The translations under genes and the position numbers were made by a program. 16,236 nucleotides of DNA, from positions 1-16,236 of the forward strand of contig JAZNJU010000131.1 in the NCBI GenBank assembly GCA_045578205.1, in the 5' to 3' direction. Under the pieces are notes generated by a model. The model worked only from the letters and a program-made list of their open reading frames with translations. It did no database searches and was not told the DNA's origin. The DNA comes from RGIG8748 sp045578205 (lineage in GTDB: Bacteria; Bacillota; Clostridia; UMGS1810). Below are positions 12,612-16,236 of this stretch, piece by piece (within the stretch, counting starts at the first letter, position 1; each line of letters begins with the position of its first letter).

Positions 12612-13982
12612 ATGAATTTTGAAGATACAATTGCCGCAATATCGACCCCCTCCGGCAAGGGAGGAATATCCGTAATCCGTATAAGCGGAAAAGACGCTGT
12701 ATCTGTTGCGGACAAGGTTTTTAAAAATGAATATGGAAAAACTCTCAAAAATGCTTCATCCCATACCATCACCCACGGATATGCAGTGAGGAGCGACGGC
12801 TCTGTGATAGACGAAGTGCTTTGTATGGTTATGCTTGCACCCAAATCCTACACAACGGAGGACACCGTGGAGATTAACTGTCACGGCGGTATGGTGAGCA
12901 CAAGAGAAATCTTAGGTGCTGTACTGGAGTCGGGAGCACGCCTTGCAGACAGGGGAGAATTTACAAAAAGAGCATTTTTAAACGGCAGAATGGACCTTGC
13001 TGAAGCAGAGTCGGTCATAGACATTATAAACGCCGGCACAAAGACCGCTCACAATGTGTCTGTGCACCAGTTAAAAGGCTCTCTGTCTGCAAAAATAGGG
13101 GAGATAAGGGAAAAACTCCTGGGTCTTATATCTCACCTGCAGGTACTCATAGATTTTGCCGAAGAGGATCTGGAACCGCTTACGGACAGTGAATTTACAG
13201 ACGGAATAAGAACTTGCCTTGCAATGACGGAAAAACTCATTTCCACATTCGACAGAGGCAGAATTATAAAAGACGGGGTAAACACCGTCATAGCAGGAAA
13301 GCCAAATGTCGGAAAATCATCGCTTCTTAACCTTATCTGCGGAGAGGAGAGGGCGATTGTTACCGACATAGAGGGAACTACCAGAGACACAATATACGAA
13401 AATGTTACTCTGGGCGGTGTTCTTTTGAACCTTGCGGACACTGCAGGCATAAGGGAAACGAGCGACACCGTGGAAAAAATCGGTGTGGACAGAGCCAAAA
13501 CCGCACTTTCGGAGGCGGACCTTGTAATCTTTATGGCAGATGCCAAAAGAGGCCTGGACGAAAACGATGATAGGATAATGGCACAACTTGACGGAAAAAA
13601 GGTCATAGCCCTCATAAACAAGTCCGAAGATGGGGTCTTGTTTGACAAAAGCAGGCTTTGTTTTGAAAATATAATCGAATTTTCCGCAAAAACAGGAAAA
13701 GGTCTGGACGAACTGGAAAACAAGGTTTCTCAAATGTTTTCCTTGGGCGAAATAGACAAAAACGATGATGCGGTTATAACCAATGTCCGCCACAGAGACG
13801 CTCTAGCAAAGGCAAAAGAGGCGCTGTTCTCTGCTCTTTGCGTCATAGAGAGCGGAATTGAAGCGAATATGACCTTTATAGATATTGAAAATGCCATATC
13901 TGCCCTCGGAGAAATTACGGGACAGACTGTGGCAGAGGAAATTGTGGACAGAATATTCCACACTTTCTGTGTAGGAAAGTAA
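12612..13982 (+). CDS. mnmE: MnmE (TrmE), tRNA wobble-uridine modification GTPase
   Basis: A 456-residue GTPase that works with MnmG to add a carboxymethylaminomethyl or aminomethyl group at C5 of U34 in certain tRNAs. An N-terminal tetrahydrofolate-binding domain (MNFEDTIAAISTPSGKGGIS) is followed by a helical domain split by a G domain. G1 is GKPNVGKSS (229-237), G2 TDIEGTTRD (251-259), G3 DTAG (276-279), G4 NKSE (336-339, where NKxD is usual) and G5 SAK (358-360). The C-terminus ends in the conserved CVGK with the catalytic-type Cys453. GGAGAAG precedes the ATG. mnmG follows 15 bases after the stop. Confidence 0.98.
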   Translation: MNFEDTIAAISTPSGKGGISVIRISGKDAVSVADKVFKNEYGKTLKNASSHTITHGYAVRSDGSVIDEVLCMVMLAPKSYTTEDTVEINCHGGMVSTREILGAVLESGARLADRGEFTKRAFLNGRMDLAEAESVIDIINAGTKTAHNVSVHQLKGSLSAKIGEIREKLLGLISHLQVLIDFAEEDLEPLTDSEFTDGIRTCLAMTEKLISTFDRGRIIKDGVNTVIAGKPNVGKSSLLNLICGEERAIVTDIEGTTRDTIYENVTLGGVLLNLADTAGIRETSDTVEKIGVDRAKTALSEADLVIFMADAKRGLDENDDRIMAQLDGKKVIALINKSEDGVLFDKSRLCFENIIEFSAKTGKGLDELENKVSQMFSLGEIDKNDDAVITNVRHRDALAKAKEALFSALCVIESGIEANMTFIDIENAISALGEITGQTVAEEIVDRIFHTFCVGK

Positions 13983-13997
13983 GGTGAATAATATATC

Positions 13998-15869
13998 ATG
14001 AGAGAATACTTGGCAGGCAAATACGATGTTGCCGTAATCGGCGGAGGGCACGCGGGATGTGAGGCTGCCCTGGCTTCTGCAAGACTTGGTGCAAAGACCA
14101 TACTTTTTGTTATAAATATGGACACCCTTGCCAATATGCCCTGCAACCCGTGTATAGGCGGAACGGCAAAGGGTCACCTTGTGCGCGAGATTGACGCCCT
14201 GGGAGGAGAAATGGGCAAAAATGCCGACAAGACTTTCATCCAGTCGCGTATGCTAAACCGCGGAAAAGGCCCTGCAGTGTACAGCCTCCGCGTTCAGTCC
14301 GACAGAAGAAAATATCAGGACGAAATGAAACACACTCTGGAAAATACCCCCAATCTCCACTTGAAGCAGGCAGAAATAGTTAAGATAGAATTCGGCGAAA
14401 ACAACGAGGTAAAAAGCGTTCTCACAAAAATCGGTGCGCGCTTTGAGGTTAACTGTGCCATAATTGCCACAGGTACCTTTTTAAAGGGAAAGGTAATAGT
14501 GGGCGATGTGAGTTTTGAGAGCGGTCCCGATGGCGTTTTCCCATCCAACGACCTTGCAACAAGCCTAAAAAACGCAGGCATTGAACTGCGCCGTTTCAAA
14601 ACGGGAACTCCAGCAAGAATAAACAAAAACAGCATTGATTTTTCCAAAATGGAAGTTCAGGAGGGAGACGAGGACATAGTTCCTTTTTCCTTTGAAACGG
14701 AAGATGCGGGCGAAAACAAGGTGGTATGCCACCTTACCTACACAACGGAGGAAACACACAGAATAATAAAAGACAATCTTCACCTCTCACCCCTTTACAG
14801 CGGTATGATAGAGGGCATCGGTCCACGATACTGCCCCTCCATTGAGGACAAAGTGGTGAGGTTTGCCGACAAAAAAAGGCATCAACTTTTTGTAGAGCCA
14901 ATGGGTCTTAACACAGAGGAAATGTATATTCAGGGATTTTCCAGTTCTCTCCCCGAAGAGGTGCAACTTGAAATGCTCCACTCTGTTCCGGGACTTGAAA
15001 ATGCCGTTATGATGAGAACGGCATATGCAATAGAATACGACTGCATAGACTCCACCTGCCTTAAGGCAACTTTGGAATTCAAGGACTATCCGGGACTTTT
15101 CGGGGCAGGACAGTTCAACGGCAGTTCAGGCTATGAGGAAGCGGCAGGTCAGGGACTTATTGCAGGGATAAATGCGGCAAATAAATGCCTTGGAAAAGGG
15201 GAGTTTACTCTGGACAGAAGCGAGTCCTATCTCGGAACTCTCATAGACGACCTCACCGTAAAGGGAACAAACGAGCCATACCGTATGATGACGAGCCGAA
15301 GTGAATACAGGCTTCTTCTCCGTCAGGACAATGCGGATTTACGTCTTACGCCAAAGGGTTATGAAATAGGGCTGATAAGTGAGGAGCGTTATCGTAAATT
15401 CCTTAAAAAGAGAGAAAATATTGAAAAAGAAATTGCCAGAGTGAGTGCTCTTTCCGTGGGCCCCACAAAGGCGGTTCTGGAAGTTCTGGAAAAGTATTCG
15501 AGCACGCCCATAACAACGGGAATTAAACTTTGCGAACTTATCCGCAGACCCGAACTTTCCTACGAAGTTCTCGCGCCCATAGACCCCGACAGACCTCAAC
15601 TTGACAAATACACAGCAGAGCAGGTCAATATTCAGATTAAGTACGACGGCTACATCAAAAAACAGGTGGAGCAGGTTGAAAAATTCAAAAAACTTGAACA
15701 GAAGAAGATACCGCAGGATATGGACTATGAAAAAGTGTATGGTCTCAGAATTGAAGCCAGACAGAAGTTGGAAAAGATACGCCCCGATTCTCTCGGAAAG
15801 GCTTCCAGAATATCGGGTGTGTCTCCTGCAGACCTCAATGTACTTATGGTGCACTTGCAGGGGAAATAG
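13998..15869 (+). CDS. mnmG: MnmG (GidA), FAD-dependent tRNA U34 carboxymethylaminomethyl synthase subunit
   Basis: The 623-residue partner of MnmE in the same wobble-uridine modification, using FAD, NADH and methylene-tetrahydrofolate. The FAD-binding motif VIGGGHAGCEAA begins near residue 14. Both functional cysteines are present, Cys49 in MPCNPCIGG and Cys279 in GPRYCPSIEDKV. The FGAGQFNGSSGYEEAAGQG and MTSRSEYRLLLRQDNADLRL segments are diagnostic. The helical C-terminal domain ends in ISGVSPADLNVLMVHLQGK. The length is normal. The rsmG gene that often follows mnmG is not adjacent; a repeat copy begins soon after the stop. Confidence 0.98.
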   Translation: MREYLAGKYDVAVIGGGHAGCEAALASARLGAKTILFVINMDTLANMPCNPCIGGTAKGHLVREIDALGGEMGKNADKTFIQSRMLNRGKGPAVYSLRVQSDRRKYQDEMKHTLENTPNLHLKQAEIVKIEFGENNEVKSVLTKIGARFEVNCAIIATGTFLKGKVIVGDVSFESGPDGVFPSNDLATSLKNAGIELRRFKTGTPARINKNSIDFSKMEVQEGDEDIVPFSFETEDAGENKVVCHLTYTTEETHRIIKDNLHLSPLYSGMIEGIGPRYCPSIEDKVVRFADKKRHQLFVEPMGLNTEEMYIQGFSSSLPEEVQLEMLHSVPGLENAVMMRTAYAIEYDCIDSTCLKATLEFKDYPGLFGAGQFNGSSGYEEAAGQGLIAGINAANKCLGKGEFTLDRSESYLGTLIDDLTVKGTNEPYRMMTSRSEYRLLLRQDNADLRLTPKGYEIGLISEERYRKFLKKRENIEKEIARVSALSVGPTKAVLEVLEKYSSTPITTGIKLCELIRRPELSYEVLAPIDPDRPQLDKYTAEQVNIQIKYDGYIKKQVEQVEKFKKLEQKKIPQDMDYEKVYGLRIEARQKLEKIRPDSLGKASRISGVSPADLNVLMVHLQGK

Positions 15870-15874
15870 AGCCT

Positions 15875-16236
15875 TTTCTTTGAGGTCAAAACCTTTTTAA
15901 AGTATTTTGATTAGAAATTGCAGGGTTCAGCCTTTAGGATGCACCGCAGGGAATGTTTCAAGGAGAGGTATATTTAGTTTTTAATGAGTTCCTCATTTCT
16001 TAAATAAGTTGTAATTTTTAATTATATGTGATAATACAGCAGAGAGGCTCAACAGCGAGCCCCTCTGCACTCCCCGCCGTCCGCTGTGCAATACACAGGG
16101 AAAGCAAAATAAAAAGCCAATTCTATACCGAACGTTGCGGACGCAAGAATTTTTCTTGCTTGTCCTCACTAAACGGCACTTGTATAAGGTAACTGAATTA
16201 GTACAAGTGCCGTTTTCGGTAGAATTGGCTTTTGTA
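15875..16236. repeat. Modular structured repeat, copy 2 (continues to the window end)
   Basis: Matches copy 1 at 5675-5998. The left block is 15875-15889, followed by a longer copy-specific spacer of about 60 bases. Block A is 15950-16024 with one difference. A copy-specific 52-bp hairpin segment (16025-16076) comes next, then block C (16077-16182 and 16204-16236) identical to copy 1 outside the loop. The loop between the two parts of C is 21 bases here and 23 in copy 1. The copy starts six bases after the mnmG stop, as copy 1 follows gyrA. No own terminator for mnmG is obvious, so the stable folds of the element may end the transcript. Confidence 0.85.
16039..16068. other. Copy-specific hairpin module of repeat copy 2
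   Basis: GCAGAG-A-GGCTC (16039-16050) pairs with GAGCC-C-CTCTGC (16057-16068) around a six-base loop. The single A-C mismatch becomes a G-U pair if the - strand is transcribed. The sequence is unrelated to the hairpin in the same place in copy 1. Confidence 0.75.

Noticed and set aside
5710..15950. The exact 10,240-base offset between repeat blocks A and C of the two copies
   Set aside because: A constant offset follows from the equal-length slot between the blocks; the number itself has no evident meaning.

Overview
The window is a low-GC chromosomal segment of a Firmicute, most likely class Clostridia and possibly an uncultured gut lineage near Oscillospirales. Evidence is the recF-remB-gyrB-gyrA order, the rpmH-rnpA-yidD-yidC-jag-mnmE-mnmG order, strong AGGAGG-type ribosome binding sites, consensus sigma-A promoters and clostridial-looking protein sequences. 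The lineage is an inference from gene order and sequence feel. No phage, CRISPR, integrase or intact transposase is present. Coding content is housekeeping; the unusual material is noncoding.

Layout. Positions 1-5609 (+ strand) hold the 3' part of recF, then remB, gyrB and gyrA, closed by a strong terminator at 5622-5652. Positions 5655-6618 are a gene-poor island of nearly 1 kb. It holds one copy of a modular structured repeat, the C-terminal remnant of an unrecognised gene, an inverted pair plus a third copy of a REP-like palindrome, and a minus-strand unit of promoter, long hairpin and terminator that looks like a small RNA gene of about 163 nt. Positions 6619-9861 (- strand) hold mltG, a lone MsmX/UgpC-type sugar-ABC ATPase and an RsuA-type pseudouridine synthase, each with its own terminator or promoter. 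Positions 9862-10138 are a divergent control region with two perfect sigma-A promoters facing away from each other, a perfect DnaA box between them, and a 130-nt structured rpmH leader. Positions 10139-15869 (+ strand) hold rpmH, rnpA, yidD, yidC, jag, mnmE and mnmG. A terminator-like hairpin lies between rpmH and rnpA and another between jag and mnmE. Positions 15870-16236 hold a second copy of the modular repeat, cut by the window end.

Function. The recF-gyrA block serves DNA repair and supercoiling next to the replication origin. The rpmH block serves ribosome and tRNA maturation and membrane insertion: L34, the RNase P protein, YidD and YidC for membrane insertion, KhpB/Jag for RNA binding, and MnmE with MnmG for tRNA wobble-uridine modification. 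In most Firmicutes the rpmH block lies divergent from dnaA on the other side of oriC. Here it lies downstream of gyrA and in the same direction, which points to a rearrangement near the origin.

Best leads: the paired modular repeat, with swapped hairpin modules of equal length and a compensatory base-pair change between copies; the candidate small RNA, whose imperfect pairs become G-U pairs only on the transcribed strand; and the REP-like palindrome that appears to serve as the mltG terminator.
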